DNA of 64,000 nucleotides from Bacteroidales bacterium. Its GTDB lineage: Bacteria > Bacteroidota > Bacteroidia > Bacteroidales > UBA932. A program made the position numbers and the translations under genes. The stretch lies in assembly GCA_017437125.1 (NCBI GenBank), contig JAFSBV010000010.1:1-64000 (forward strand), in the 5' to 3' direction. The notes beneath the pieces were generated by a model that saw nothing but the letters and a program-made list of their open reading frames with translations, was not told the DNA's origin and did not search any database. This document shows positions 15,486-24,201 of the stretch, in pieces (positions within the stretch are counted from its first letter, which is position 1; each line of letters starts with the position of its first letter).

Positions 15486-16211
15486 TTATGCGGTAAGGAA
15501 TATTATCAATCCGCTGATTCCTATATAGGAATATACGACATATGGGAAGATTCTGCCCGGGATACGTTTGAATGCCCATGAACCGAGCAGGGTGCCGATA
15601 ACCACGGCTGCAAGGCAGAATACATAGCATCTGCCGACTGTTGCCGTTACAAATCCGTTTGATGCCCTTACGATGGTCATCATGGTGTTGCCTATCAGGA
15701 AATATGTCTGTACCATGCCCATATAATGATTCTTGTCCGGCTCGGATGATATGAAGTACAGTACGGCAGGAGGGCCTTGCATCCCGAAGAAGCCTCCCAT
15801 GAGTCCGCTGATGCTTCCGGCTCCTATCTGGTAGGGTAGAGTCGTCTTGATCTTTATCCTGTTGCTGAAGAATGCGAAGTATATGGATGTGATCATCAAT
15901 ACTATTCCGAGGATCTTTCTTAATACATCATCATGTATCCTGGAAAGGAGACAGATGGCGACAGAGGATATTGCAATGAAGGTAACCAATATGGGTATCA
16001 GTCGCTTCCATGTTATGAATTTCCTCATCCTGAATGTGATGATGGCAGAGGTTGTCAAGGCAAGAAGACCGGAAAGGGCAGTGGCTTCGCCATATGACGG
16101 CATCAGGAACGGAAGAAGCGTCATTATGAATATGCCGAAGCCGAAGCCTGTCGTTCTTTGTATGAAGCTTGCTCCGACAGCCAGCAGAAATATTTCAATC
16201 ATGTTTTCCAT
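15486..16211 (-). CDS. TSUP-family permease (TauE/SafE type)
   Basis: The protein of about 241 residues is very hydrophobic, with seven or eight predicted membrane segments and the family pattern (FGFGIFIMTLLPFLMPS, SGLMGGFFGMQGPPAVLYF). Members move sulfite, sulfonates or other small organic anions across the inner membrane; the substrate here is unknown. ATG starts are at 16211 and 16202. The -7 box at 16219-16226 would start the transcript almost at the first ATG, so the mRNA has little or no leader. An upstream TTG start is excluded because it lies before the -7 box. The end converges with the nucleoside kinase. Confidence 0.88.
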   Translation of the reverse strand: MENMIEIFLLAVGASFIQRTTGFGFGIFIMTLLPFLMPSYGEATALSGLLALTTSAIITFRMRKFITWKRLIPILVTFIAISSVAICLLSRIHDDVLRKILGIVLMITSIYFAFFSNRIKIKTTLPYQIGAGSISGLMGGFFGMQGPPAVLYFISSEPDKNHYMGMVQTYFLIGNTMMTIVRASNGFVTATVGRCYVFCLAAVVIGTLLGSWAFKRIPGRIFPYVVYSYIGISGLIIFLTA

Positions 16212-16218
16212 CGGTATG

Positions 16219-16226
16219 CAAAGGTA
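16219..16226 (-). promoter_or_regulatory. -7 box of the TSUP permease gene
   Basis: The minus strand reads TACCTTTG just 7 bases before the ATG at 16211, implying a leaderless or very short-leader mRNA, or use of the ATG at 16202. Confidence 0.5.
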
Positions 16227-16267
16227 AGAACTAATTTGCAAAGAGAGCCAGCTATCGGGACTTTTCC

Positions 16268-16298
16268 TTGCTTTTGAAATATAATATATCTACATTTG
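16268..16298 (+). promoter_or_regulatory. Promoter of the small lipoprotein gene
   Basis: TTG at 16268-16270, 20 bases, then TACATTTG at 16291-16298; 54 bases before the ATG at 16353. Confidence 0.7.
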
Positions 16299-16352
16299 CT
16301 ATACCTTTACAGGTACGGATATATTGTTAACCATTTGAAGTCTCACAAAGAA

Positions 16353-16601
16353 ATGAAAAAATTGTTTTTTGCAGCACTTGCTGCTACCTTGCTGCTCTCA
16401 TCATGTGCAAAGCCTGATAAGTGCAAATGCTCATTCGAACTTAATTCAGACATTCTCGACATTCAGCTGAAGGATCAGATCATAGAGCGTCCGGAAGACA
16501 TGAACTGCTCTGAGATCAAGATCGAGGATATCAAGGGTGATATCGTATCGATCGATCTTTCAAAGATCGGCAAGATCAAGTGTGTAAACTATCACGAGTA
16601 A
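16353..16601 (+). CDS. Small cysteine-rich lipoprotein, function unknown
   Basis: The 82-residue product begins with a lipoprotein signal peptide (MKKLFFAALAATLLLSSC, lipid cysteine at 18). The mature part of 65 residues holds five cysteines including the lipidated one: CAKPDKCKC, then NCSE and KCVN. I do not recognise a family. The start at 16353 gives the signal peptide directly; the upstream in-frame extension lacks one. The next gene, a MauE-thioredoxin fusion, overlaps its end or begins just after it, so the two are co-expressed and the lipoprotein may be a redox partner or substrate. That link is inference. Confidence 0.82.
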   Translation: MKKLFFAALAATLLLSSCAKPDKCKCSFELNSDILDIQLKDQIIERPEDMNCSEIKIEDIKGDIVSIDLSKIGKIKCVNYHE

Positions 16602-17509
16602 TCTTGAAAGTTCTGATCAGAATCATCCTGGGAGCGGTATTTGCCCTCTCATCAGCAGCGAAGCTCTCCTCACTGGAGAGCTTCGAATTATATATATTCT
16701 CTTTCGGGTATGCCGGATTTGATCTCTGCTCTGTCGTAGCCAGACTGATAGTCATTGCCGAATTCCTATTGGGAATATTTCTTGTTTTCAACATTCTTCC
16801 CCGCCTTACTAAATGGCTCACAGGCCTTTCTCTTGCAGGTTTTTCAATATTCCTTTTATGGCGTGCCATTGCCGGTGATGCAGAATCATGCCATTGCATG
16901 GGTGAGCTGATTGATATGAATCCGGCACAGTCGCTGATAAAGAATATTGTTCTCATACTTCTGCTTGCATATGTCTGGAATCATGATGGCAGGATAACGA
17001 AACATCAGGTTCCTGCAGCTGCCATACTTACAGCCTTATCCATATCTGTTGTCTTTCTTGCCTTTCCGCCGGACTTCTATTACAGAGGTTCATCTGAATC
17101 AAGAGATCTTTCAGAAGAGGCATTCAGACCGGTCGCAGACAGTCTCGGACTTTCGACAGGAAGGCGTGTGATCTGCTTTTACAGCGGATCATGCGATCAT
17201 TGCAGACACAGTGCTTCCAAGATGGCGGGCATAATTAACAGACACTCTCTTCCAAAGGATTCCGTCTTTGTCCTTTTCATGCAGACTCATGAAAATCAGG
17301 ATTCCGTCGCCACATCTTTCTTTTCAGAAAGCGGAGAAGGACTCATTCTTCCATATGATTATCTCCATCCTGTTGAATTCATACCGCTGACAAACGGCTC
17401 AATGCCTCTGGTTGTCCTGTTCGAGGATGGAAACATGGTCAAGGAATATGATTACCTTTCCATAAACGAAAAGGAACTGGCCGCTTTTTTCAGCGACCAG
17501 TCCCGTTAA
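16580..17509 (+). CDS. MauE/DoxX-like membrane protein fused to a thioredoxin-like domain
   Basis: Residues 1-165 hold about four to five membrane segments of the MauE/DoxX type with a CHC pair (C104, C106). Residues 175-309 form a thioredoxin-like domain with CDHC (C205, C208). MauE-type proteins pass reducing power across the membrane to exported thioredoxin-fold proteins; here both parts are in one chain. No ATG lies near the true N-terminus. The start is GTG at 16580, overlapping the lipoprotein gene by 22 bases, or TTG at 16604 just after its stop. It probably works with the upstream cysteine-rich lipoprotein in the periplasm. Confidence 0.82.
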   Translation: MCKLSRVILKVLIRIILGAVFALSSAAKLSSLESFELYIFSFGYAGFDLCSVVARLIVIAEFLLGIFLVFNILPRLTKWLTGLSLAGFSIFLLWRAIAGDAESCHCMGELIDMNPAQSLIKNIVLILLLAYVWNHDGRITKHQVPAAAILTALSISVVFLAFPPDFYYRGSSESRDLSEEAFRPVADSLGLSTGRRVICFYSGSCDHCRHSASKMAGIINRHSLPKDSVFVLFMQTHENQDSVATSFFSESGEGLILPYDYLHPVEFIPLTNGSMPLVVLFEDGNMVKEYDYLSINEKELAAFFSDQSR

Positions 17510-17527
17510 GATATTTCCGTGATATTT

Positions 17528-20464
17528 CTATTTCACTACAAAATCAATGCTCTTGAGATCCTTCTCAAGCGATGATGTACCGTAGAGGATCTGGTATCTT
17601 CCCGGACGTGTCGAGAGTTCGTCGATCGAAGGATCGTAATATTCGAATGATTCTCCATCGAGGATGATCTCAGCCTTGGCAGTTTCACCAGGTGCAAGAT
17701 AAAGCTTCTTGAATCCCTTGAGTGACTTGATCGGTGCCTCCGGGTAGTCAAGCGCCTTTACATATACCTGGACAGTCTCTGTTCCTTCACGGTCACCTGT
17801 ATTTGTTACAGGAACTGTTACCTTTACTGTCTCGTCAGCCTTCATGGACTTCTTTGAGATCTTGCCCTTTCCGACTTCGAAATCTGTGTATGAAAGGCCG
17901 TAACCGAAGGCATAGAGAGGTGTTCCGCGGAAATATTTGTATGTCCTGTTCTCCATGCTGTAATCGAGGAAGTCAGGAAGATCATCGTTTGAAGCATAGA
18001 ATGTTACAGGAAGCTTTCCACCAGGGTTGTAGTCACCGAAAATCACGTCAGCAAGAGCCTCAGAACCACCCTGACCAGGATACCATGCCTGAATGAGTGC
18101 GTCATACTGGTCTTCAAGACATCCGAATGCGATAGCTGAACCTGAGCAGTTCACGAAGAGGACAGGCTTTCCGGTACCATGCATTGCGCGGACAAGGCGC
18201 TGCTGTACTGAAGGGAGTTCGATAGTAGCCTTGTCGCCGCCTTCACCTTCCATCTGTGCGGAAATACCTCCGATGATGATGATTGCGTCAGCGTCGGCAA
18301 CCTGAGCTGCGATCTCGTCGAATTCGATGAGCTTTCTTTCGCATATATCGGCACGGAACATTGCGAAATTGCCGTTTCCTCTCCTGTACTCGATCTCCAT
18401 GTCATATGTCTTTCCAGCTTCAACATTGAAAGACTTGTATTCGACCTGTCTTCTGAATCCGAATCCACGGCGTCCGCTACCAGCCTTTGCGTCTTCAACG
18501 ACTTCACCGTTGACCTTGAGAACATATCCGTTGTCGCTGTTGATGCTGTACTTCATCTCACCTGTGAAAGTTGACTTGTACTGTCCTGATACTCTTACGG
18601 ATACATTGTCGGTGCTGATGCCTTCAGCGAATCCCCATGCTCCGAAAGTAGAGAAATTGAGTTCGTTGTAGTATCCAGTCACATCAGGTGTTCCGCTGAG
18701 ATCCTTGTTGTTGAAGAACTCTACAAATACGCCCTTTCCGTCGTTGAATTCGTGAAGGTGACGGATTGTTTCATAATCATCATCAAGCTCACATGCCTTA
18801 GCATAGAATACTTCAGTTCCCGGAACAGCTTCCCTGATTCCTTCGAGAAGGGTGAATGTATGCTCTGCTGTCGGAGTTCCGCCATAGTTTCCGTTAAGGA
18901 GGCCTGCGTCGTTAGCATTAGGACCTACTACGGCAATCTTCTTGAGATTCTTTGCGAGAGGAAGGAGACCGTTGTTCTTGAGGAGAACCATTGACTCCTG
19001 AGCAGCCTCTACTGCAAGACGGTGATTGGACTCGCTGCTGATCACTTCAGGACCGAGATCTGCCCATGGAAGCATTTCGGCAGGGTCGAACATTCCGAGT
19101 TCGAAACGGCCGTACAGAGTCTTTCTGAGGTGCTTGTCGAGAGTCTCTTCTGTAATCAGGCCCTTGTCCAGAGCTTCGGTGAGTACCATGAACACCTTTC
19201 CGCACTCAAGGTCGGTACCGTTGAGAACCGCGTCAACAGATGCAGAAAGCGGATCAGGATGAGTCTCGTGCTGTCCCTTGTTGTAGAAGTTGTTGATAGC
19301 GTCGCAGTCTGTGAGTACGATTGCATCATAATCCCATTTTCTGCGGAGGATATCGACGAGAAGTCTGTCGCTTGTACAGCAAGGTACTCCTTCATAACGG
19401 TTGTATGCACACATCACCTCGCGCACGTTTCCTTTCTGAACGAGAGCCTTGAAAGCAGGAAGATAGGTCTCCCAGAGGTCTCTCATGGATACAGAAGCGT
19501 CATATGTGTGACGGAGAGGCTCCGGTCCGCTGTGTACGGCATAATGCTTCGCACATGCATGTGTCTTGAAGTATCTGTCATCATTTCCCTGCATTCCGAG
19601 CACTGTCTGCACACCGAGAACGGCGTTGAGGTAAGGGTCCTCACCGCAGGTCTCCTGTCCGCGTCCCCAACGTGGATCACGGAAGATGTTCACGTTAGGA
19701 CACCAGAATGTGAGCTCAGGATTACCTGGGTAGTAGATCACGCCCATCGGAACATTGAAGATATTGTGGTCTGAACGGTTCCAGTTTGCGCGAGCCTCAT
19801 CAGAAACGGTAGAGAATACATTGTAAACCATTTCTGCATTGAATGCAGCTGCCATTCCGATAGGCTGAGGATATACTGTATATCCGTCCTGACGTACTCC
19901 ATGACATGCCTCGCTCCACCAGTTGTATGAAGGGATGCCGAGTCTGTCAACAGAGATCGACTTGTTCATCATGAGACCTACCTTTTCCTCTCCGGTAAGA
20001 AGCGAGATAAGGTTTTCAGTACGCTCTGCATAAGTGAGGTTCACGTCAAGATAAGGATATTTCCTTTCTGGCACGCTTCCTTCCTCAAGTACGTTGGCTT
20101 CGACTGAAAGAGAAGCGAGAGTCTTGCCGTTGCTGTCAAGAAGCTCTACACGTCTGTGGCTTTTTCCATTGTCCTTTTTGGGGGAGTAGGCGATAAGGAC
20201 TTCTGCATGTCCGCCAGGAAGCACTGCATCGTCATCATAAAACGCCCTTATGCAGTCACAGCTTGGAATATCCTTGCTGATAGTGACTGTCTCCTTTGAG
20301 TTGTTCCTGAAATGGAAGGTGTGGCAGACTGTACCGTCGGCCGGATCGATAGCTCCGAAATTCCATTCGTATGCGTCGAATGCAATCGGGCTTTTCGCTG
20401 TCTGTGCCTCACTTGCCGAGATCAGGCATATGGCACAGAAGAGTGTTGTGATTATTCTTTTCAT
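17528..20464 (-). CDS. GH3 beta-glucosidase/xylosidase with N-terminal DUF1573 domain and PA14
   Basis: The 978-residue secreted enzyme has a signal peptide (to about 20), a DUF1573-like domain (about 25-125; WNFGAIDPADGTVCHTFHF), the GH3 N-domain with nucleophile motif IVLTDCDAI, a GH3 C-domain interrupted by a PA14 domain (about 580-720), and a fibronectin III-like end (VKVTVPVTNTGDREGTETVQ). It should release glucose or xylose from oligosaccharide ends; sequence alone does not settle which. It is a close tandem copy of the next GH3 gene (17-base gap), differing mainly by the DUF1573 domain, and is second in that operon. DUF1573 fused to GH3 is unusual. Confidence 0.93.
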   Translation of the reverse strand: MKRIITTLFCAICLISASEAQTAKSPIAFDAYEWNFGAIDPADGTVCHTFHFRNNSKETVTISKDIPSCDCIRAFYDDDAVLPGGHAEVLIAYSPKKDNGKSHRRVELLDSNGKTLASLSVEANVLEEGSVPERKYPYLDVNLTYAERTENLISLLTGEEKVGLMMNKSISVDRLGIPSYNWWSEACHGVRQDGYTVYPQPIGMAAAFNAEMVYNVFSTVSDEARANWNRSDHNIFNVPMGVIYYPGNPELTFWCPNVNIFRDPRWGRGQETCGEDPYLNAVLGVQTVLGMQGNDDRYFKTHACAKHYAVHSGPEPLRHTYDASVSMRDLWETYLPAFKALVQKGNVREVMCAYNRYEGVPCCTSDRLLVDILRRKWDYDAIVLTDCDAINNFYNKGQHETHPDPLSASVDAVLNGTDLECGKVFMVLTEALDKGLITEETLDKHLRKTLYGRFELGMFDPAEMLPWADLGPEVISSESNHRLAVEAAQESMVLLKNNGLLPLAKNLKKIAVVGPNANDAGLLNGNYGGTPTAEHTFTLLEGIREAVPGTEVFYAKACELDDDYETIRHLHEFNDGKGVFVEFFNNKDLSGTPDVTGYYNELNFSTFGAWGFAEGISTDNVSVRVSGQYKSTFTGEMKYSINSDNGYVLKVNGEVVEDAKAGSGRRGFGFRRQVEYKSFNVEAGKTYDMEIEYRRGNGNFAMFRADICERKLIEFDEIAAQVADADAIIIIGGISAQMEGEGGDKATIELPSVQQRLVRAMHGTGKPVLFVNCSGSAIAFGCLEDQYDALIQAWYPGQGGSEALADVIFGDYNPGGKLPVTFYASNDDLPDFLDYSMENRTYKYFRGTPLYAFGYGLSYTDFEVGKGKISKKSMKADETVKVTVPVTNTGDREGTETVQVYVKALDYPEAPIKSLKGFKKLYLAPGETAKAEIILDGESFEYYDPSIDELSTRPGRYQILYGTSSLEKDLKSIDFVVK

Positions 20465-20481
20465 TTAAGTTATGTTTAGTG

Positions 20482-23085
20482 TTATCTTACTTCAAAATCA
20501 ATCGACTTGAGATCCTTGTCAAGGGATGATGTACCGTAAAGGATCTGATATCTTCCCGGACGTGTCGAAAGCTCGTCGATAGAAGGATCATAATACTGGA
20601 AAGACTCTCCGTCGAGAATGATTTCAGTCTTGACGGTTTCACCTGGTTCAAGATAGACCTTCTTGAAGCCCTTGAGTGACTTGATCGGTGCCTCCGGGTA
20701 GTCGAGGGCCTTCACATAAACCTGAATTGTCTCGGTACCTTCGCGCTCTCCTGTATTCTTTACCGGAACGGTAACCTTCACAGTCTCGTCAGCTTTCATA
20801 GACTTTTTTGAGATCTTGCCCTTTCCGACCTCGAATGTGGTATATGAAAGACCATATCCGAATGCGTACTGCGGAACACCGCGGAAGTAACGGTATGTCC
20901 TGTTCTCCATGCTGTAGTCAAGGAAGTCAGGAAGATCATCGTTTGATGCGTAGAATGTCACAGGAAGCTTTCCTCCAGGGTTATGATCACCGAATATGAT
21001 CTCTGCAAGGGCCTGTGAACCTCCCTGACCCGGATACCATGCCTGGATGAGTGCATCATACTGTCCCTCAAGGCAGCCGAATGCGATTGCCGAACCTGAA
21101 CAGTTCACAACAACTACCGGCTTGCCTGTAGCGTGCATTGCACGGATGAGATTTCTCTGAACCTCAGGAAGCTCGATCGTAGCCTTGTCGCCGCCTTCAC
21201 CTTCCATCTGTGCTGAGATACCTCCGATGACGATGATCACGTCTGCGTCGGCAACGTTCTTTGCAAGAGTTTCATATTCAACAGGATTACGCTCGCATAT
21301 GTCTGCACGGAATGTCGCGAAATGGTCTGTTCCTCTCTTATATTCGATCTTGACATCATAAGTCTGACCTTCGATAACGTCGAAAGACTTGTATTCAACC
21401 TGTCTTCCGAATCCGCCGCGGCCTCTTCCTGAAGTGGTCTGGTCGATGGTTTCGCCATTGATCTGGAGTGTGTATCCGTTGTCAGTGGTAATGTTGTATC
21501 TCATCGTTCCTGTGAAAGTGGCGGTATATTTTCCTGTGACGCGGATCGAGAGGTCTTCGGTATTCACTCCGTCAGCAAATCCGTAAGCTCCGAAAGTAGA
21601 GAAGTTGAGCTTGTCATAATAACCTGTCACGTCCGGAGTTCCTTCGAGGTTCTTGTTGTTGTAGAACTCTACATATACACCCTTGCCGTCGTTGAATTCA
21701 TGGAGGTGGGTGATAGTTACGATATTGTCATTGAGCGGACATGCCATGTTGTAATAGACTTCTGTGCCAGGTACAGCCTTTCTGATGCCGTCGAGAAGGG
21801 ATGCTGTATGCTCCGGAGTAGGTGAGCCTGCATAGTTTCCGTCAAGAAGAGCAGTGTCGTGGGCATTCGGGCCTACAACTGCAATCTTTCTGAGATTCTT
21901 TGAGAGTGGAAGGATACCACCCTTGTTTTCAAGGAGTACCATCGACTCGCGGGCAGCCTGGACTGCGAGCTGATGATGTTCTTCACTGCTGATGACATCC
22001 GGAGCTATTCCGGCCCAAGGAAGCATTTCGGCAGGGTCGAACATACCGAGCTCAAATCTTCCGTAGAGTGTCCTGCGAAGATGACCGTCGAGTACGTCTT
22101 CCTTGATCAGACCTTTCTCCAGACCCTCCTGAAGTATCTGGAATACTCTTCCGCACTCGAGGTCTGTACCGTTGAGAACAGCGTCAACAGATGCTGAAAG
22201 TGCATCCGGATGGGTTTCATGCTGTCCCTTTCTGTAGAAATTGTTGATGGCGTCGCAGTCAGTGAGCACTATACCGTCGAAGCCCCATTTGCGACGGAGG
22301 ATATCGACCAGAAGACGATCGCTGCTGCAGCAAGGTTCGCCTTCGTATCGGTTGTATGCACACATGACTTCACGGACGTTTCCTTTCTGAACAAGAGCCT
22401 TGAAGGCAGGAAGATATGTTTCCCAGAGGTCACGCATCGATACGGAAGCATTGTATGAATGTCTTAGTGGCTCCGGACCGCTGTGTACGGCATAATGCTT
22501 TGCGCAAGCATGAGTCTTGAAATACTTGTCGTCGTTACCCTGCATTCCGAGTACGTTCTGCACACCGAGGATAGCATTGAGATAAGGGTCCTCACCATAG
22601 GACTCCTGTCCTCGTCCCCAACGTGGATCACGGAATATGTTCACATTAGGACACCAGAATGTAAGCTCAGGATTTCCCGGGTAGTTGATCGCACCCATCG
22701 CAACATTGAACTCCCTTTCAGAGCGGTTCCAGTTTGCTCTCGCTTCATCCGACACCTGTGAAAACACGTCGTAGATCATTTCAGGATTGAATGCCGCCGC
22801 CATTCCGATAGGCTGCGGATATACCGTATATCCTGCCTTTACGACTCCGTGGCAGGCCTCGCTCCACCAGTTGTAGGATGGAATGCCAAGTCTGTCAACA
22901 GAAATGGCCTTATTCATCATCAGACCGACCTTTTCTTCCGGAGTAAGGATGGATATAAGATGCTCGACACGTTCTTCAAACGACAGAGAGGTGTCCCGGA
23001 ACTTGTGCTCCTGCTGTGCTTCCTGCGCTCCAGCAAGTGTGCAGAATGCCAGCATGAGAATTGCAGATGTCAGAAAATGCTTCAT
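20482..23085 (-). CDS. GH3 beta-glucosidase/xylosidase with PA14 domain
   Basis: The 867-residue secreted enzyme (signal peptide ending LAGAQ) has the GH3 N-domain with SYNWWSEACHGV, RWGRGQESYGEDPYL and the nucleophile motif IVLTDCDAI, then a GH3 C-domain split by PA14, and a fibronectin III-like tail. It is a paralogue of the following DUF1573-fused enzyme, almost identical over long stretches, so a recent tandem duplication is likely. Expected role: removing terminal xylose or glucose from hemicellulose fragments. The 173-base upstream gap has an 18-base palindrome (23127-23144) and, on the minus strand, TATCTTTA, a weak -7 box. No other gene is seen there. Confidence 0.94.
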   Translation of the reverse strand: MKHFLTSAILMLAFCTLAGAQEAQQEHKFRDTSLSFEERVEHLISILTPEEKVGLMMNKAISVDRLGIPSYNWWSEACHGVVKAGYTVYPQPIGMAAAFNPEMIYDVFSQVSDEARANWNRSEREFNVAMGAINYPGNPELTFWCPNVNIFRDPRWGRGQESYGEDPYLNAILGVQNVLGMQGNDDKYFKTHACAKHYAVHSGPEPLRHSYNASVSMRDLWETYLPAFKALVQKGNVREVMCAYNRYEGEPCCSSDRLLVDILRRKWGFDGIVLTDCDAINNFYRKGQHETHPDALSASVDAVLNGTDLECGRVFQILQEGLEKGLIKEDVLDGHLRRTLYGRFELGMFDPAEMLPWAGIAPDVISSEEHHQLAVQAARESMVLLENKGGILPLSKNLRKIAVVGPNAHDTALLDGNYAGSPTPEHTASLLDGIRKAVPGTEVYYNMACPLNDNIVTITHLHEFNDGKGVYVEFYNNKNLEGTPDVTGYYDKLNFSTFGAYGFADGVNTEDLSIRVTGKYTATFTGTMRYNITTDNGYTLQINGETIDQTTSGRGRGGFGRQVEYKSFDVIEGQTYDVKIEYKRGTDHFATFRADICERNPVEYETLAKNVADADVIIVIGGISAQMEGEGGDKATIELPEVQRNLIRAMHATGKPVVVVNCSGSAIAFGCLEGQYDALIQAWYPGQGGSQALAEIIFGDHNPGGKLPVTFYASNDDLPDFLDYSMENRTYRYFRGVPQYAFGYGLSYTTFEVGKGKISKKSMKADETVKVTVPVKNTGEREGTETIQVYVKALDYPEAPIKSLKGFKKVYLEPGETVKTEIILDGESFQYYDPSIDELSTRPGRYQILYGTSSLDKDLKSIDFEVR

Positions 23086-23258
23086 AGTATTGTATGGTTA
23101 TCAGTTTATATTGCTTTTCGAGCTCTTTATCTTTGTAAAGATAACCATAATCATGAAAACTTTCTCATCATCATTTCTATAGAAATGAAAATGAGTCTCA
23201 TACCCAAACTTTTTGGTCTGTTATTAATATCGTAGCGGAGAGAAATCTCCGGTTTGAA

Positions 23259-23747
23259 TCATTCTTGACATTTTCTGAATGCAGCCGCTATCTTTTCAAG
23301 CCACTCCTTGTCAGTCTCGTCAAATGTGTCTGGCATGTCACTGTCAATGTCCATGACTGCAATCACATTCCCTCCATCATGGTCGAATACCGGTACTACA
23401 ATTTCGCTTCGTGATGCGCTGCTGCAGGCGATATGTCCTGGAAATCTGTCAACATCAGGAACGATGACAGTCCTTGCCTCTTTCCATGCCGTTCCGCAAA
23501 CGCCGCGACCATATCTTATCCTGCTGCACGCAAGAGGGCCTTGGAACGGACCGAGGACAAGCGACTCTCCATCCACACGATAGAAACCTGTCCACCAGAA
23601 GCCGAATGTCTGATGAATCATGGATGAAATATTCGCCATGTTGGCTATCATGTCGTCTTCCCCTTCCATGACCCGAATGATCTGATCGTATAGAACGGAA
23701 TACTTGTTGCTCTTGCTGCCCTCTGAAATGACAAGGTTTTCTGCCAT
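23259..23747 (-). CDS. msrC: Free methionine-(R)-sulfoxide reductase (GAF domain)
   Basis: The 162-residue cytoplasmic protein is a single GAF domain with the fRMsr signature: GPFQGPLACSRIRYGRGVCG and PGHIACSSASRSEIVVPV. The three catalytic cysteines C74, C84 and C108 have the same spacing (10 and 24) as the E. coli enzyme. It reduces free methionine-R-sulfoxide to methionine with thioredoxin as donor, fitting the redox-protection genes nearby. It is divergent from the DUF454 gene and stands alone. Confidence 0.95.
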   Translation of the reverse strand: MAENLVISEGSKSNKYSVLYDQIIRVMEGEDDMIANMANISSMIHQTFGFWWTGFYRVDGESLVLGPFQGPLACSRIRYGRGVCGTAWKEARTVIVPDVDRFPGHIACSSASRSEIVVPVFDHDGGNVIAVMDIDSDMPDTFDETDKEWLEKIAAAFRKCQE

Positions 23748-23786
23748 ATGAATTATGTTTGTTTACAAAGGTACGTATATTTTACT

Positions 23787-23794
23787 TATTTTTG
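23787..23794 (+). promoter_or_regulatory. Candidate -7 box of the DUF454 gene
   Basis: TATTTTTG lies 12 bases before the ATG at 23807. TTTG at 23758-23761 is 25 bases upstream, longer than usual. Confidence 0.4.
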
Positions 23795-23806
23795 CCCGGT
23801 TTTATT

Positions 23807-24166
23807 ATGAAGATTCTACTTACAGCCTTAGGCCTTTTATCACTCGGATTAGGTGTTCTCGGCATATTTCTGCCGGTTCTGCCAACCACTCCGCTGCTTC
23901 TTCTTGCAGCGGCTCTGTTTCTACGCGGCAACAGGAATCTTTACGACTGGCTTATGAATCATCCGGAATTAGGACCATATATCCGCAATTTCATGGAGCA
24001 CAAGGCCATTCCGTTAAGGGTCAAGGTCATTTCTGTCAGCCTTGTATGGATCACGCTGCTTAACTGCGCCATATTTGTAGCTGAGCATTGGGCCTTCAGA
24101 CTCTTCTTCATCCTGCTTGCCACTGCCATTACGGTGCATATATTATCATATAAGACGATGAAATGA
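23807..24166 (+). CDS. DUF454 (YbaN-like) inner-membrane protein
   Basis: The 119-residue protein has the DUF454 pattern: MKILLTALGLLSLGLGVLGI, FLPVLPTTPLLLLAAALF, then NHPELGPYIRNF and two C-terminal membrane segments. Three to four membrane spans in all. The family is widespread but without a known function. The start at 23807 begins the family motif; the in-frame extension upstream overlaps the promoter box. It is divergent from fRMsr and ends at a strong terminator shared with the M64 peptidase gene. Confidence 0.88.
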   Translation: MKILLTALGLLSLGLGVLGIFLPVLPTTPLLLLAAALFLRGNRNLYDWLMNHPELGPYIRNFMEHKAIPLRVKVISVSLVWITLLNCAIFVAEHWAFRLFFILLATAITVHILSYKTMK

Positions 24167-24197
24167 AGAAAAGCTTGCCACACGGCAAGCTTTTCTT
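24166..24197. terminator. Bidirectional terminator between DUF454 and M64 peptidase genes
   Basis: GAAAAGCTTGCC at 24168-24179 pairs with GGCAAGCTTTTC at 24184-24195, loop ACAC, with two more A-T pairs outside. T-rich and A-rich flanks serve both strands of the convergent pair. Confidence 0.85.
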
Positions 24198-24201
24198 TGT
24201 G

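Noticed and set aside
19022..19774. 250-codon + strand frame opposite the GH3 gene
   Set aside because: It mirrors the codon pattern of the GH3 genes; a similar shadow appears opposite the paralogue at 22210-22458.
23128..23135. Rightward TATCTTTG box upstream of the GH3 pair
   Set aside because: No gene starts to the right on the + strand and no TTG lies 19-21 bases before it; it is part of an 18-base palindrome.
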